NCBI RefSeq assembly: GCF_013177735.1
Contig: NZ_WOEZ01000074.1
Location: forward strand, 62,001 to 126,000
DNA length: 64,000 nt
DNA from: Paraburkholderia elongata
Lineage (GTDB): Bacteria > Pseudomonadota > Gammaproteobacteria > Burkholderiales > Burkholderiaceae
Direction of reading: 5' to 3'
Shown: one piece after another, positions 28,278-37,429 of the stretch
How the letters are laid out: the number at the start of each line of letters is the position of its first letter
Position numbering within the stretch: position 1 is the first letter of the stretch
Notes under the pieces: model-generated
What the model saw: only the letters and a program-made list of their open reading frames with translations
The model's database searches: none
What the model was told of the DNA's origin: nothing
Position numbers and translations under genes: made by a program

Positions 28278-28314
28278 AAGGCATGTTTCGCCGAACTGCG
28301 GCGAAACATGCCTT
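28278..28314. repeat. Perfect 16-bp inverted repeat (hairpin)
   Basis: Arms 28278-28293 and 28299-28314 are exact reverse complements around a five-base loop; each arm contains GGCATGTTTCGCC. There is no T-run on either side, so it is not an ordinary terminator. It lies about 200 bases upstream of the efflux operon 2 pump gene and downstream of the VOC gene terminator. It could be a regulatory hairpin or a palindromic operator. Confidence 0.7.
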
Positions 28315-28420
28315 GAGATTAAATTGCGCAATGCAAATACCTTACGCTCGGGCGTTGATTCTGGTGTTGGTGTTCATTCCGGCGCGGCTGGTGAATCGCT
28401 GAGCTTTGGCGTCGCGCAAA

Positions 28421-28455
28421 AAAGGCCGGTCAACCATGGTGGTTGACCGGCCTTT
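28421..28455 (-). terminator. Rho-independent terminator after the VOC gene
   Basis: A perfect 15-bp stem (AAAGGCCGGTCAACC and its complement) with a five-base loop. On the minus strand it is followed by a run of T (the A-run at 28418-28423). It begins about 46 bases past the stop of the VOC-family gene and should end that transcript. Confidence 0.9.
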
Positions 28456-28501
28456 CTCGTTTCGAAGCGCCGGAGTGTGCCGCCAGCGCCTTGCACAAGT
28501 A

Positions 28502-28936
28502 TTACTTCGCAAACAACGACGACATATCCGCAAACGCCTTGAATTCCAGCGCGTTACCCGACGGATCCAGGAAGAACATCGTCGCCTGTTCGCCGACCTC
28601 ACCCTTGAAGCGTACATGCGGTTCGATGATGAAGTCGATGCCGGCCTTTTGCAGCTTGTCCGCGGCGGCCTGCCATTGCGCCATCGAGAGCACCGCGCCG
28701 AAGTGGCGCACCGGCACCGCGTCGCCGTCAACCTTGCTGGTCTGCCGGTGGCCGATCTCCTCCGGCGCGAGGTGCGCCACGATCTGATGACCGTAGAAAT
28801 TGAAGTCGACCCAGTCCGGTGAGCTACGCCCTTCCGGACAGCCGAGCAACTCGCCATAGAACTCGCGTGCGGCGGCGAGGCTATGCACAGGAAACGCCAG
28901 ATGGAACGGCGGCAAAACGGTTTCGGCAACGCTCAT
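28502..28936 (-). CDS. VOC/glyoxalase-family protein
   Basis: This 144-residue cytosolic protein has a vicinal-oxygen-chelate fold. Putative metal ligands are the His in [20 protein letters not shown] and a Glu late in the domain ([17 protein letters not shown]), with [11 protein letters not shown] between. The ATG at 28936 is preferred because it gives the usual short leader. Its substrate is unknown; small dioxygenase-like or glyoxalase-like enzymes share this pattern. It is divergent from a LysR gene 166 bases away, which may regulate it, and has its own terminator. Confidence 0.85.
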   Translation of the reverse strand: MSVAETVLPPFHLAFPVHSLAAAREFYGELLGCPEGRSSPDWVDFNFYGHQIVAHLAPEEIGHRQTSKVDGDAVPVRHFGAVLSMAQWQAAADKLQKAGIDFIIEPHVRFKGEVGEQATMFFLDPSGNALEFKAFADMSSLFAK

Positions 28937-29102
28937 GATCGGAAAACTCGCAGAGGGGAAAGTGGTTCGCGCATTGCTCCATGAAGCGGTCCGTAAAGCG
29001 GTCCATGAAAGCGCACGTGCGAGACCAATTTTAACCATGACTAAAAATGGTGAAAAACGATATATATTTGACCTGACCAACACCAAAATCGATCAATCGA
29101 CG

Positions 29103-29978
29103 ATGCTCAGCGAACTCAAGACTTTTATCGCCGTCAGCCAGTACGGCACGTTTTCCGGCGCGGGCGCGCGCATCGGCCTGACGCAATCCGCCGTGAGCGC
29201 GCAGATGCAGCGGCTCGAAGAGGAACTCGGTTTCGAGCTGTTCGATCGCACGGGCCGCTCCGCCACGCTCAACGACGCCGGCCGCGAAACGCTCGCACTT
29301 GCCGAAGAAATGATGACGCTGTACAACCGGCTCTCGGAACGCGGCGCGGGCGCGGCCGAAAGCGGCATGCTGCGGGTGGGTGCGATTGCGTCCGCGCAGG
29401 TGTCGTTTCTCGCCGACGCGCTGGCCCGCTTTCGCGACGACCGCCCCGGCTGGCGGATTCGCGTCGTGCCCGGCGTGTCGCTGGGACTGCTCGGGCAGGT
29501 GGACTCAGGCGAGCTCGATCTCGCCGTCATCATCAAACCGCCGTTCGCGCTGCCGTCTGAACTGGAATGGCGCACCCTCGTCACCGAACCGTTCGTGCTG
29601 CTGGCGCCCAAGGCGCTCGCGCGTGGCAAGCGGTCCTGGCGCGAGCTGCTCAGAAGCGAGCCGTTCATCCGCTATGACCGCGGATCGTTCGGCGGCAGGC
29701 TGGTCGACCGCTTTCTACGGCGCGCGCGGCTGAACGTGCACGACGTGATCGAGTTAGACGAGTTGCAGGGTATCGCGCAACTGGTCGCGCGCGGCATCGG
29801 CGTGGCGCTGATTCCGAATACCGCGGGACTTGGTAAGTGGCCCGCCAACGTCACCGCACTCGAGCTCGGCGACGCGACGTTTCACCGTGAAATCGGGCTC
29901 GTGCAGCGTCCGCGGCATAGCCGGCAAGCGGTGGCGGGTGCACTGGCGGATTGCATCGGTACAGCCGCAGGGCTCTGA
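29103..29978 (+). CDS. LysR-family transcriptional regulator, divergent from the VOC gene
   Basis: This 291-residue regulator has the N-terminal winged helix MLSELKTFIAVSQYGTFSGA, with recognition helix LTQSAVSAQMQRLEEELGF and FDRTGRSATLNDAG. A two-lobed effector domain follows (LRVGAIASAQVSFLADALAR, ELDLAVIIKPPFALPSELEW, GIAQLVARGIGVALIPNTAG). The ATG at 29103 gives the canonical LysR start; the frame is open further upstream to 28935 but that leader has no LysR character. As a divergent neighbour it probably controls the VOC gene. Confidence 0.9.
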   Translation: MLSELKTFIAVSQYGTFSGAGARIGLTQSAVSAQMQRLEEELGFELFDRTGRSATLNDAGRETLALAEEMMTLYNRLSERGAGAAESGMLRVGAIASAQVSFLADALARFRDDRPGWRIRVVPGVSLGLLGQVDSGELDLAVIIKPPFALPSELEWRTLVTEPFVLLAPKALARGKRSWRELLRSEPFIRYDRGSFGGRLVDRFLRRARLNVHDVIELDELQGIAQLVARGIGVALIPNTAGLGKWPANVTALELGDATFHREIGLVQRPRHSRQAVAGALADCIGTAAGL

Positions 29979-30194
29979 GTTGGCTGAGTGCCTGGCGTTA
30001 CCCGCGTTGTCCGAGCTGTCCGAGCTGCCCGAACAGCCCCGCAAACGCCCGATTGTGCCGCTGCACAGGCCATCAACTGTATCTGTGAGATCTGCACGCG
30101 GGCGAGCAGAATCGTTGTTCGCGCATCGATCCGCGCTATTCGCCTGTGCCGCAACGAGCGGCACGGTTTGCCTGCCTCCAAGGTTTATCAGCCC

Positions 30195-30833
30195 ATGACC
30201 GCCAGCACATTCCTCACCGCCGATGTCCTGTTCGCCTATAGCGCCTACTTCGTCGGCACGGCGAGTCCGGGGCCGAGCAATCTCGCGATCATGTCGCTCG
30301 CCATGAGCGCCGGCCGGAAATCCGCGCTGACCTTCGCGCTCGGCGTGGTGTCCGGTTCGTTCTTCTGGGCCTTGCTGGCGTCGCTGGGTTTGTCGGCGGT
30401 ACTCGCCACTTACTCGGAATGCCTGGTGGCGATCAAGATTGCCGGCGGCCTTTATTTGCTGTGGCTCGGCTTCAAGTCCGCGCGCTCCGCATTCAGCGCG
30501 GAGAAACTGCCCACGAATACCGCACGCGAAGGCGAACCGCTCAAACGGCTCTATTTGCGCGGCCTGCTGCTGCATCTCACCAATCCGAAAGCAATTCTGG
30601 TGTGGCTTTCGATCGTTTCGCTGGCTATGTCGCCCGCAGGCGGCACGTCGCACACCGCGCCGGTGGTGCTCGGCTGCATGGTGATCGGCGTATCCGTGTT
30701 CAGCAGCTACGCGGTGCTGTTTTCGACCGCGTCCGCACGGCGCATCTACGTCGCGATCCGTCGCTGGCTGGACGGGTCGCTGGCGATCATGTTCGGCATT
30801 GCCGGGATCAAGCTGCTGACTTCGAAAAGCTAG
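30195..30833 (+). CDS. LysE/RhtB-family amino-acid exporter
   Basis: This 212-residue inner-membrane protein has six helices and the LysE signature FVGTASPGPSNLAIMSLAMS near the N-terminus. VLATYSECLVAIKIAGGLYL and LLLHLTNPKAILVWLSIVSL follow. It exports amino acids or similar metabolites. The ATG at 30195 was chosen because the 69-codon leader upstream is repetitive and not membrane-like. A degenerate GTCCGAGCTG repeat precedes it (30007-30040). It is not obviously coupled to the LysR gene upstream. Confidence 0.88.
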   Translation: MTASTFLTADVLFAYSAYFVGTASPGPSNLAIMSLAMSAGRKSALTFALGVVSGSFFWALLASLGLSAVLATYSECLVAIKIAGGLYLLWLGFKSARSAFSAEKLPTNTAREGEPLKRLYLRGLLLHLTNPKAILVWLSIVSLAMSPAGGTSHTAPVVLGCMVIGVSVFSSYAVLFSTASARRIYVAIRRWLDGSLAIMFGIAGIKLLTSKS

Positions 30834-30902
30834 CCGCGCCTTTGCGGCGCGCCCGCTCTGCGATACTGTCACTTTGATGACTCGAGCGGGTAAGCGAACA
30901 CG

Positions 30903-31262
30903 ATGAGCGGTAGCAATGATCTGAATCCGGCAGCGAAGCGCTCGCCATTGCAAAAGCGGCTTTATCTGGCAGGCGCCGTTGTGCTGCTCGCCGGTCTGAT
31001 CGCCGCGGCGATCATCTATGCAATGGCTCCGGCGCCAGACAGCGCCGTCGCCATGTACAGCATCGCAGACCCGCGCTATCAGATCGAATTGCAGCGCATC
31101 GGCGGCAACGCGGCCGTGTTGATGGCGCAGTTTCATCAATGGTTCGACGGTCTTTGGCACGGCACGGCGCTCGCTTATACGGTGGCCGTGCTTGGCGCCC
31201 TGCTCGCGGGCGCATGCTTTTTTATCGGGTATTTCTTTGCCGGCGAAGAGCCGCAGACCTGA
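30903..31262 (+). CDS. Small two-helix membrane protein, unknown function
   Basis: This 119-residue protein has an N-terminal charged segment and a helix YLAGAVVLLAGLIAAAIIYA. An external loop of about 45 residues contains HQWFDGLWHG, and a second helix TVAVLGALLAGACFFIGYFF ends near EEPQT. I do not recognise a family. It lies 69 bases after the LysE gene in the same direction, so could share its transcript. Confidence 0.65.
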   Translation: MSGSNDLNPAAKRSPLQKRLYLAGAVVLLAGLIAAAIIYAMAPAPDSAVAMYSIADPRYQIELQRIGGNAAVLMAQFHQWFDGLWHGTALAYTVAVLGALLAGACFFIGYFFAGEEPQT

Positions 31263-31293
31263 AGCAATCCACCGCGTCTGGCCAAACAGGCGT

Positions 31294-33006
31294 CTACGAC
31301 GCGTCTTTAACGTGCGTACCAGGCTGCGCCACGCCTGCCATGCGCAGCGCCTCATGCAAGGTGCTGAAAATGCAGTTTGTGCCGACGATCGGGGTGATTC
31401 CATGCCGGTCCATATCCGAGCGCAAATAGCGGTTCACGCGTGAGAAGATCACTTCGATACCGCTGCGCTTGAGCGTCTCGAACAACTCGCCGACCGAACG
31501 CGCCGCCGAATAGTCCAGGTCGGTGATCGCGCCGGAATCGATCACGAACCAGCGCACCGGGCCCGGCGCATGATCGACCAGGCTGCGGACGTCTTCGACA
31601 AAAAAGTGGTCGTTCGCGTAGAACAGGTCGGCGCCGAAGCGATAGACGATCAGTCCCGGCGCGGTCTGGATTCCGGCCGCGGCCGGCACCGGCACCCAGA
31701 TGCCGCCTTCGCCGGGCACGAGCACCATGGTGTGCGGCCGGTAACTATGCCGCACATGTCGCAGCAGCGATAACGCCACCGCCACCAGAATGCCGTGCTC
31801 GACACCGATCAGCACTACGGCCGCCGCGGTGAACACGGCCAGCGTGAATTCACCGGGACTTTCGCGTCGAATCGAAAACAGCGTCAGCAGATTGATCAGG
31901 CCGATAGCGATCGTAAACACAATGCTGGCCAGAATGCAGTGCGGCAGGTACTGCAAAAAACGGCTGAAAAACAGCAGCACCACGACCACCACCAGCGCGA
32001 ACACAACCTGCGCGAACTGACTGCGCGTACCGGCGCGATCGCCCATGGCGGTTTGCGTCGGACTGCCGTTCACCACGAAGGCGCCGGAAAACGCTGCTGC
32101 GGCGTTGGCGGCGGCAATACCCAGCAGATCGGCATTGGTATCGACGGTTTCGTGATAACGCTCGGCGAATACGCGGCTCGCGGCGGCGCTTTGCGCGACG
32201 ATCATCACGAAACACGAGGCGGCGACCGGCAGCAGATCGAGCATCTGGTGCCACGTGACCGAGGGCATGCGCAGCGGCGGCAGTCCACCTGCCACCGGCC
32301 CCAGCACGGCAATACCGTGCGCCGCGAAACCGTAAACATCGCTTGCAGCGATACCCGCCACCACCGCGATCAACGGCACCGGCACGCGTGGCAAAAAGCG
32401 CTTGCAAACCAGAATGGAGACCACTACCAGTGCAGAGATGGCGAGCGTCGGCAGATTGATCTGCGCCGACTCGCGCACCACGAGCGCGAGTTGATCGACG
32501 CTGCTCGCGGCATGCCCGGGGACGCCGGACATGTCACCCAGCATGGCGATGCCGACCTGCACGCCGACCCCGGCGAGGAAGCCGACCAGCACCGTGCGCG
32601 AGAGAAAGTCAGCGAGAAAACCGAGCTTGAAGATCCGCGCGATGAACAGGAGCGCCGCGGTGAGCAAGGCGACCATCCCGGCGAGCGCCGCATATTCGGC
32701 GCTCGATGCCGGCGCCATGGTCGAGAGCCGGCTGGCGAAAATGGTGGCGGTGGCGGAATCGGCAGCCACCACGAGGTGCCGCGACGCGCCGAAGAACGCG
32801 AACGCGATAAGCGGCAGAAAGACGGTGTAAAGGCCCGTAACGGCAGGCATGCCGGCAATGCGCGCGTAGCCGAGCACCTGCGGGATATCCATCGAAGCCA
32901 GTTGCGCGCCGGCCAGCGCATCGCGCGCCGCCGCAGCACGGTTCAACGGAAGGATGCCTTTCAGTAAGCCAAGGCGTGTGGTGATGTTTGCCAGAAAATC
33001 TCGCAT
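31294..33006 (-). CDS. SulP-family anion transporter with STAS domain
   Basis: This 570-residue protein has the SulP transmembrane core: DALAGAQLASMDIPQVLGYA (conserved helix-1 motif), GLYTVFLPLIAFAFFGASRH, and SGAFVVNGSPTQTAMGDRAG, where family members bind the anion. A cytosolic STAS domain (about residues 455-560) shows RFGADLFYANDHFFVEDVRS and VIDSGAITDLDYSAARSVGE. It likely takes up sulfate, bicarbonate or a dicarboxylate; the substrate cannot be told. The ATG at 33006 is the first in frame, with only a weak GGGGC upstream. Confidence 0.9.
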   Translation of the reverse strand: MRDFLANITTRLGLLKGILPLNRAAAARDALAGAQLASMDIPQVLGYARIAGMPAVTGLYTVFLPLIAFAFFGASRHLVVAADSATATIFASRLSTMAPASSAEYAALAGMVALLTAALLFIARIFKLGFLADFLSRTVLVGFLAGVGVQVGIAMLGDMSGVPGHAASSVDQLALVVRESAQINLPTLAISALVVVSILVCKRFLPRVPVPLIAVVAGIAASDVYGFAAHGIAVLGPVAGGLPPLRMPSVTWHQMLDLLPVAASCFVMIVAQSAAASRVFAERYHETVDTNADLLGIAAANAAAAFSGAFVVNGSPTQTAMGDRAGTRSQFAQVVFALVVVVVLLFFSRFLQYLPHCILASIVFTIAIGLINLLTLFSIRRESPGEFTLAVFTAAAVVLIGVEHGILVAVALSLLRHVRHSYRPHTMVLVPGEGGIWVPVPAAAGIQTAPGLIVYRFGADLFYANDHFFVEDVRSLVDHAPGPVRWFVIDSGAITDLDYSAARSVGELFETLKRSGIEVIFSRVNRYLRSDMDRHGITPIVGTNCIFSTLHEALRMAGVAQPGTHVKDAS

Positions 33007-33180
33007 GCGCGATAGTGCCCCAAACTTAGGTTATCGCGCATCGTGCCGTGACTCGGCACAGAAAGGCAAGGATTGGGGCTTCGATCGGCTAAAGAAAATG
33101 GCTAAAACCGGCTTAATGGCCTCGAACCCGGGCCCCGAACGCGGGCTCCGAACTCGCCACTGAAACCGTCCCACTTTGGC

Positions 33181-33279
33181 TTAACGCCTGAACTGCCCCG
33201 TCAGCGGATCCACATGCCGCGCGAAACCGAACAGCGCGGCGATGCAGATCGGACAAGCGATGATGAACACGGCCAACAT
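33181..33279 (-). CDS. Putative 32-residue membrane protein
   Basis: A short frame reads MLAVFIIACPICIAALFGFA followed by RHVDPLTGQFRR and stop: one hydrophobic helix and a basic tail. GGGGTGCGAG precedes the ATG, giving a weak ribosome binding site. Just upstream is a small palindrome, GTAACAATTTGTTAC (33290-33304). It lies between the SulP gene and the MFS gene, a stretch otherwise without genes. Small one-helix proteins of this kind are frequently missed; this one is a suggestion only. Confidence 0.35.
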   Translation of the reverse strand: MLAVFIIACPICIAALFGFARHVDPLTGQFRR

Positions 33280-33430
33280 CTCGCACCCCGTAACAATTTG
33301 TTACTGCCAAGTTTAAGCGATTGCCGTGCGAATTGAATGAGGGAAAACGCAAAACACTGTTGCGTGGTATTACAACAGCGTTGCGCGCCGGGGGCGTCGA
33401 ATGCGTGAACTTGCGTTTAGAATCACCGCC

Positions 33431-34747
33431 CTAATTCGCCTCCTTGAACAACACCACGCCCGCGAAACTCACCAGTCCGCACGTCAGCACATACCAGGCC
33501 GGCGCGTAAAAACTACCCGTCATGCGTCACAACGCGCTGACGATCAACTGCGCGAAGCCGCCGAAAATCGTCACGCCCAGCGCGTAGATGATGCCGAGCG
33601 AGGTTGCCCGCACTTCCGGTTTGAACGCTTCGAGAATCAGCACGAAACCCGCCGGGCTCGAAAGCGTCATCAAGCCGATCAGCACGAAGACGACCAGCAC
33701 CACTGTGTAGATCGACGGCCAGGTTTTGATCGCGTAAAACGCCGGCAGCAGCACGACCAGCGACACCACCGACACCGCGTACAGCAGAGTCTTGCGACGC
33801 GGCATGCGGTCCGCGAGACGGCCGGCCAACGGCGAGCCGATCAGCAGCACGAGGCCCGCCGTGCAACCGGCCAGCAGCGACACCGCGGCTGGCATGCCGG
33901 TCGTCATCGTCAGGAACGACGGCAGGAAAAACACGATTACATACATCGACGAGGTGCCGCCGATCACCAGCATCGTGCCCGCCACGATCTGCCGCCATTC
34001 GATCCGAGCCTTGGGCGGAGCCGCGATTGGCAACCCTGTTTTCGCTGCATGCGCGGCCGGCAAGGTCTCGTCGAGATGCTTGCGCAGATAGAAACCGAGC
34101 GGACCGATCAGAAGCCCGATCAGAAACGGCACGCGCCATCCCCATGCAAGCAATGCCTCGTGCGACAGGCTGCGCGTGAGCGTTGCCGCCACCAGCGCGC
34201 CGGCCATCGCCGCGCCGCCCTGCGAGGCCATCTGCCAGCTCACCAGCGAACCGCGCCGACCCGAGCTGCCCGACTCCATAAGCAAGGTGGTCGCCGCGCC
34301 CACTTCTCCGCCGGCCGAAAAGCCTTGCAGCAAACGGCCGAGCACGATGATCGCCGGCGCCGCCAGACCGATCGTGGCGTAAGTCGGCGCGAGGCCGATC
34401 ATGCCGGTGCCGAGCGCCATCAGCGAAACAGTCAGCACGAGGGCCTGCTTACGGCCCACACGGTCGGCATACGCGCCGATCACAATGCTGCCGAGCGGCC
34501 GCACGACGAAGCCGACGCCGAAGGTTGCGAGCGACATCATCAGCGCGCCCAGCTCGCTGCCGGCCGGAAAAAACAGCTTGCCGATCAGCGCGGCGAAGAA
34601 GCTATAGACCGTGAAGTCGAAGAACTCGAGACCGTTGCCGAGCGCAGCGGCAAAGACGGTCCGGCGCGACGCATGCCGCTCTTTCACGTCGGTCGCTTCG
34701 GTCACGTCGGGTACAGCGGCACTGGCGGTGTGTTGGATGGTATTCAT
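33431..34747 (-). pseudogene. MFS (metabolite:H+ symporter) transporter with premature in-frame TGA
   Basis: The minus strand encodes an MHS-type MFS transporter: AALGNGLEFFDFTVYSFFAA, ADRVGRKQALVLTVSLMALG, GFSAGGEVGAATTLLMES and twelve helices in prospect. Translation stops at a TGA at 33527-33529 after FGGFAQLIVSAL. The same frame then continues RMTGSFYAPAWYVLTCGLVS and FAGVVLFKEAN to TAG at 33431. This restores the last helix and the family's usual length of about 438 residues. I infer TGG to TGA. The 406-residue product would lack helix 12. It lies 13 bases after the porin gene, so it belongs to the M20-porin-MFS operon. Confidence 0.8.
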
Positions 34748-34760
34748 GGGAGAGTCCCGC

Positions 34761-35984
34761 CTAGAAGTTGTGGTACATGCCCAGTGACATGGTGACCGGT
34801 GTCGTGCCGAGTTCCGGTGCGGTGCTGCCGGTTTGGGTCGGCAGCGGATTATTGTTCAGCAGTACCGTGGAAATGCCGAAGTTGCGAATGAAGCCCGCGC
34901 GCGCATACAGCCCCGTGCGCTTGGAGAGGGTGTAGTCGTAGCCGAGCATCACGCCGAATGCCGAATCTTTCGCGGGGTTCTTCGCCGAGTCGTGCACGCC
35001 GGACGTATCGCGATACACCACCGAAGCGCGGAACGCATTGCGCCCGACCGGCCAGATCGTGCCGAGCGTATAGACGCGCGCGATGCCGTCGTTGGCGAGC
35101 TTCGGCGCGTACTGGTTGAACGCGCCGGACAGCACGATCTTGCCGGTGTCGACCACCACGCCGAAACCGTACAGATCGTTGCGCACGGTGCTCGTGCCGC
35201 CTGTACCACCCGCGCCGCTTGTGCCGCTTGTGCCGCTTGTCCCGCTTGTCCCGTTTAAGCCCCACACCTGGTTGTAGGTGCCCGTCACGTAAGTCGTGCC
35301 GTCATACCATTGCAGCAACGCGCCCTGCGCCGCCGCGGCAGGCGACTGGCCGGCCACGTTGCTCGGCGCGTACATCAGCTCCGTGCTGAAGCCCGCAAAG
35401 CTCGGCGACAGGTAGGTCATCGCGTTGTTCACCCGCGCGGGCAATTGCGTCGCGCCCGCACCGAGGTCGCAGTTGTAGCCGAAGCCCTTCGGCGTCTGCA
35501 CGACGGCGGTGCCGAGCCACGTGTAAGCCGAGTTGGTGCCCACGGTGCCAAACACGTCGACGAAAAGCGGCAGGCCCGTGCCGATCTGCTTGCCGAAACG
35601 CACGCGGCCATAAGTCGACGAATTCAGCCCCACCCATGCCTGGCGATTGAAGAACGAGGTGTTGTCCTGCATGGCGCCGCTATTGGCGAGAAAGCCGTTT
35701 TCCAGATTGAATTCGGCGCGCAGTCCGCCGCCCAGATCTTCCCGTCCGAACAAGCCGAATTTCGACGTCCATTCGCCGCCGCTCTGGGTCTGCACCAGCG
35801 ACTTGCCGCCCACGGTCTGATAGTTGATGCCCATATCGATCGATCCGTACAGCGCCACGCCTTCGCGCAGGCTGCCGTTGAACTCCGGCAGTGCGGCGAG
35901 CAAGGTCACCTGATACGGCTCGGCGTGCGCCGTGCCAGTTCCGAGCGTCAGCAGTGCCGCGCTCATTGCGATGCATTTTTTCAT
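34761..35984 (-). CDS. Gram-negative porin (Burkholderia type)
   Basis: This 407-residue outer-membrane trimeric porin has the signal MSAALLTLGTGTAHA, then GVALYGSIDMGINYQTVGGK and the loop-3-type FGLFGREDLGGGLRAEFNLE. It has NRQAWVGLNSSTYGRVRFGK and a C-terminal phenylalanine strand ending SLGMYHNF. The ATG at 35984 with GGGAG upstream is preferred over the long frame. One extracellular loop contains the Gly-Thr-Ser repeat NGTSGTSGTSGTSGAGGTGG made of 9-bp units, an expansion likely to vary in number. It should admit the substrate of the adjacent M20 hydrolase and MFS transporter. Confidence 0.92.
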   Translation of the reverse strand: MKKCIAMSAALLTLGTGTAHAEPYQVTLLAALPEFNGSLREGVALYGSIDMGINYQTVGGKSLVQTQSGGEWTSKFGLFGREDLGGGLRAEFNLENGFLANSGAMQDNTSFFNRQAWVGLNSSTYGRVRFGKQIGTGLPLFVDVFGTVGTNSAYTWLGTAVVQTPKGFGYNCDLGAGATQLPARVNNAMTYLSPSFAGFSTELMYAPSNVAGQSPAAAAQGALLQWYDGTTYVTGTYNQVWGLNGTSGTSGTSGTSGAGGTGGTSTVRNDLYGFGVVVDTGKIVLSGAFNQYAPKLANDGIARVYTLGTIWPVGRNAFRASVVYRDTSGVHDSAKNPAKDSAFGVMLGYDYTLSKRTGLYARAGFIRNFGISTVLLNNNPLPTQTGSTAPELGTTPVTMSLGMYHNF

Positions 35985-36105
35985 GGGTCTCCCTACTCCT
36001 CGCGTGCAATTAATGTCTAGAAACGAAGTGCAAAACTGAACTGAAGATTCCGGCGCCATGGACGCCGGATCGAAACCGGGCGAGCGGACCGTGCTCAGGT
36101 AGCGC

Positions 36106-37305
36106 TCAGGCCGTGCTCAGGCCACGCTCAAACAGCGCTCGGCGAGTCCGACGAAGTAAGCAGCCCCCCCAGCTGATCGCCGCGTCGTTGAAGTCGTATT
36201 CCGGGTTGTGGACCGCGCAACCGCCTTTCGAGTCGACGCCGTTGCCGAGCACCACATAGCAGCCCGGCACCACTTCGGTCATCCACGAAAAGTCTTCGCT
36301 GCCCATCACCGCATCGGGCATTAGCGTGTAGCCCTCTGGGCCTGCCAGGGCTTCGATGGTTTCGATCGCGAGGTCGGCCGCGCCGCGATGATTGACGAGC
36401 GGGCGCGAGATCTGCCGGTAGTCGACTTCGGCCGTGGCACCATAGGCTTGCGCCTGCAATTGGGCGATGCTGCGGATCCGCGCTTCGACCTTGTCGCGCG
36501 TTTCCGAGTCGAGGGCGCGCACCGAGAGTTTCAGCGTCGCGGTTTCGGGGATCACGTTGGGTGCGGTGCCGGCATGGATCGCGCCGACCGTCACCACGGC
36601 CGCGCGGGTCGGCTCGATGTTGCGCGCGACGATCGATTGCAAGGCCAGCACGATGTTGGCCGCCGCGACGATCGGATCGCAGCCCAACTGCGGCATCGCG
36701 CCATGCGTGCCCTTGCCGGTCACGGTGATCGTCACCGTATCGGACGAGGCCATCATGCAGCCGTGGCGCAGCGCGAAGTGACCGACCGGCAGGCCGGGCG
36801 CGTTATGCAGCGCGAACACCTGATCGCACGGAAAGCGCGTGAAAAGACCGTCCGCGATCATCTTCGAGGCGCCGCCCAGGCCCTCTTCCGCGGGCTGGAA
36901 GATCACGTTCAGCGCGCCGTCGAATTCGCCCCGGCTAGCGAGCCGGTGCGCGGCGGCCAGCAGAATCGCGGTGTGGCCGTCGTGGCCGCATGCATGCATG
37001 GTCTGCGCGACGGTGCTCGCGTACGGCAGGCCGGTAGCTTCCTGGATCGGTAGCGCGTCCATGTCGGCGCGCAGGCCGAGCGTGCGGCCCGATGTGCCGC
37101 GCCGCAGTTGGCCGACCACGCCGGTGCCGCCGATGCCCGTCGTCACGTCATAGCCCCATTCGGCGAGCTTGCGCGCGACCAGTTCGGCGGTGCGCGTTTC
37201 AGCGAAGCCGAGTTCGGGATGCGCGTGGATGTCGTGGCGAATCGAGATGAATTCGTGTTCGGTCTCGCGCAGTTCGGCGAGAAGCTGGGGAAAAGACTGC
37301 GTCAT
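36106..37305 (-). CDS. M20-family amidohydrolase (hippurate hydrolase-like)
   Basis: This 399-residue metallopeptidase-type hydrolase has the metal-binding motifs RADMDALPIQE, MHACGHDGHTAILLAAAHRL and FQPAEEGLGGASKMI, and the late MGSEDFSWM. The order is that of the IAA-amino acid/hippurate hydrolase subgroup, which cleaves N-acyl amino acids in the cytosol. The ATG at 37305 with GGAG gives the standard N-terminus. It is first of an operon with a porin and MFS transporter and is divergent from a LysR gene, a typical uptake and breakdown unit for an N-acylated compound. The exact substrate is unknown. Confidence 0.9.
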   Translation of the reverse strand: MTQSFPQLLAELRETEHEFISIRHDIHAHPELGFAETRTAELVARKLAEWGYDVTTGIGGTGVVGQLRRGTSGRTLGLRADMDALPIQEATGLPYASTVAQTMHACGHDGHTAILLAAAHRLASRGEFDGALNVIFQPAEEGLGGASKMIADGLFTRFPCDQVFALHNAPGLPVGHFALRHGCMMASSDTVTITVTGKGTHGAMPQLGCDPIVAAANIVLALQSIVARNIEPTRAAVVTVGAIHAGTAPNVIPETATLKLSVRALDSETRDKVEARIRSIAQLQAQAYGATAEVDYRQISRPLVNHRGAADLAIETIEALAGPEGYTLMPDAVMGSEDFSWMTEVVPGCYVVLGNGVDSKGGCAVHNPEYDFNDAAISWGGCLLRRTRRALFERGLSTA

Positions 37306-37395
37306 TCGTTTTGCTCCGATTAAGCCGGCTGCTGTTTCGCAACCGTCGAAGCAAAGCGTAAAGATCCGGCCCGAAAACAAATAAGCACAAATTTT

Positions 37396-37429
37396 GATGC
37401 GTATAACTGCCAGTGCTATATTCCGCATC
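37396..37429. promoter_or_regulatory. Putative LysR binding site between divergent genes
   Basis: An inverted repeat GATGCG (37396-37401) and CGCATC (37424-37429) flanks an AT-rich centre and ends at the LysR start codon. LysR regulators usually bind such dyads in the divergent gap; autoregulation and control of the M20 operon are inferred. The arm spacing is wider than the usual T-N11-A box. Confidence 0.4.

Noticed and set aside
28421..28455. Palindrome as an operator
   Set aside because: It is a stem with an A/T run on the correct side just beyond the VOC gene stop, so a terminator is the better reading.
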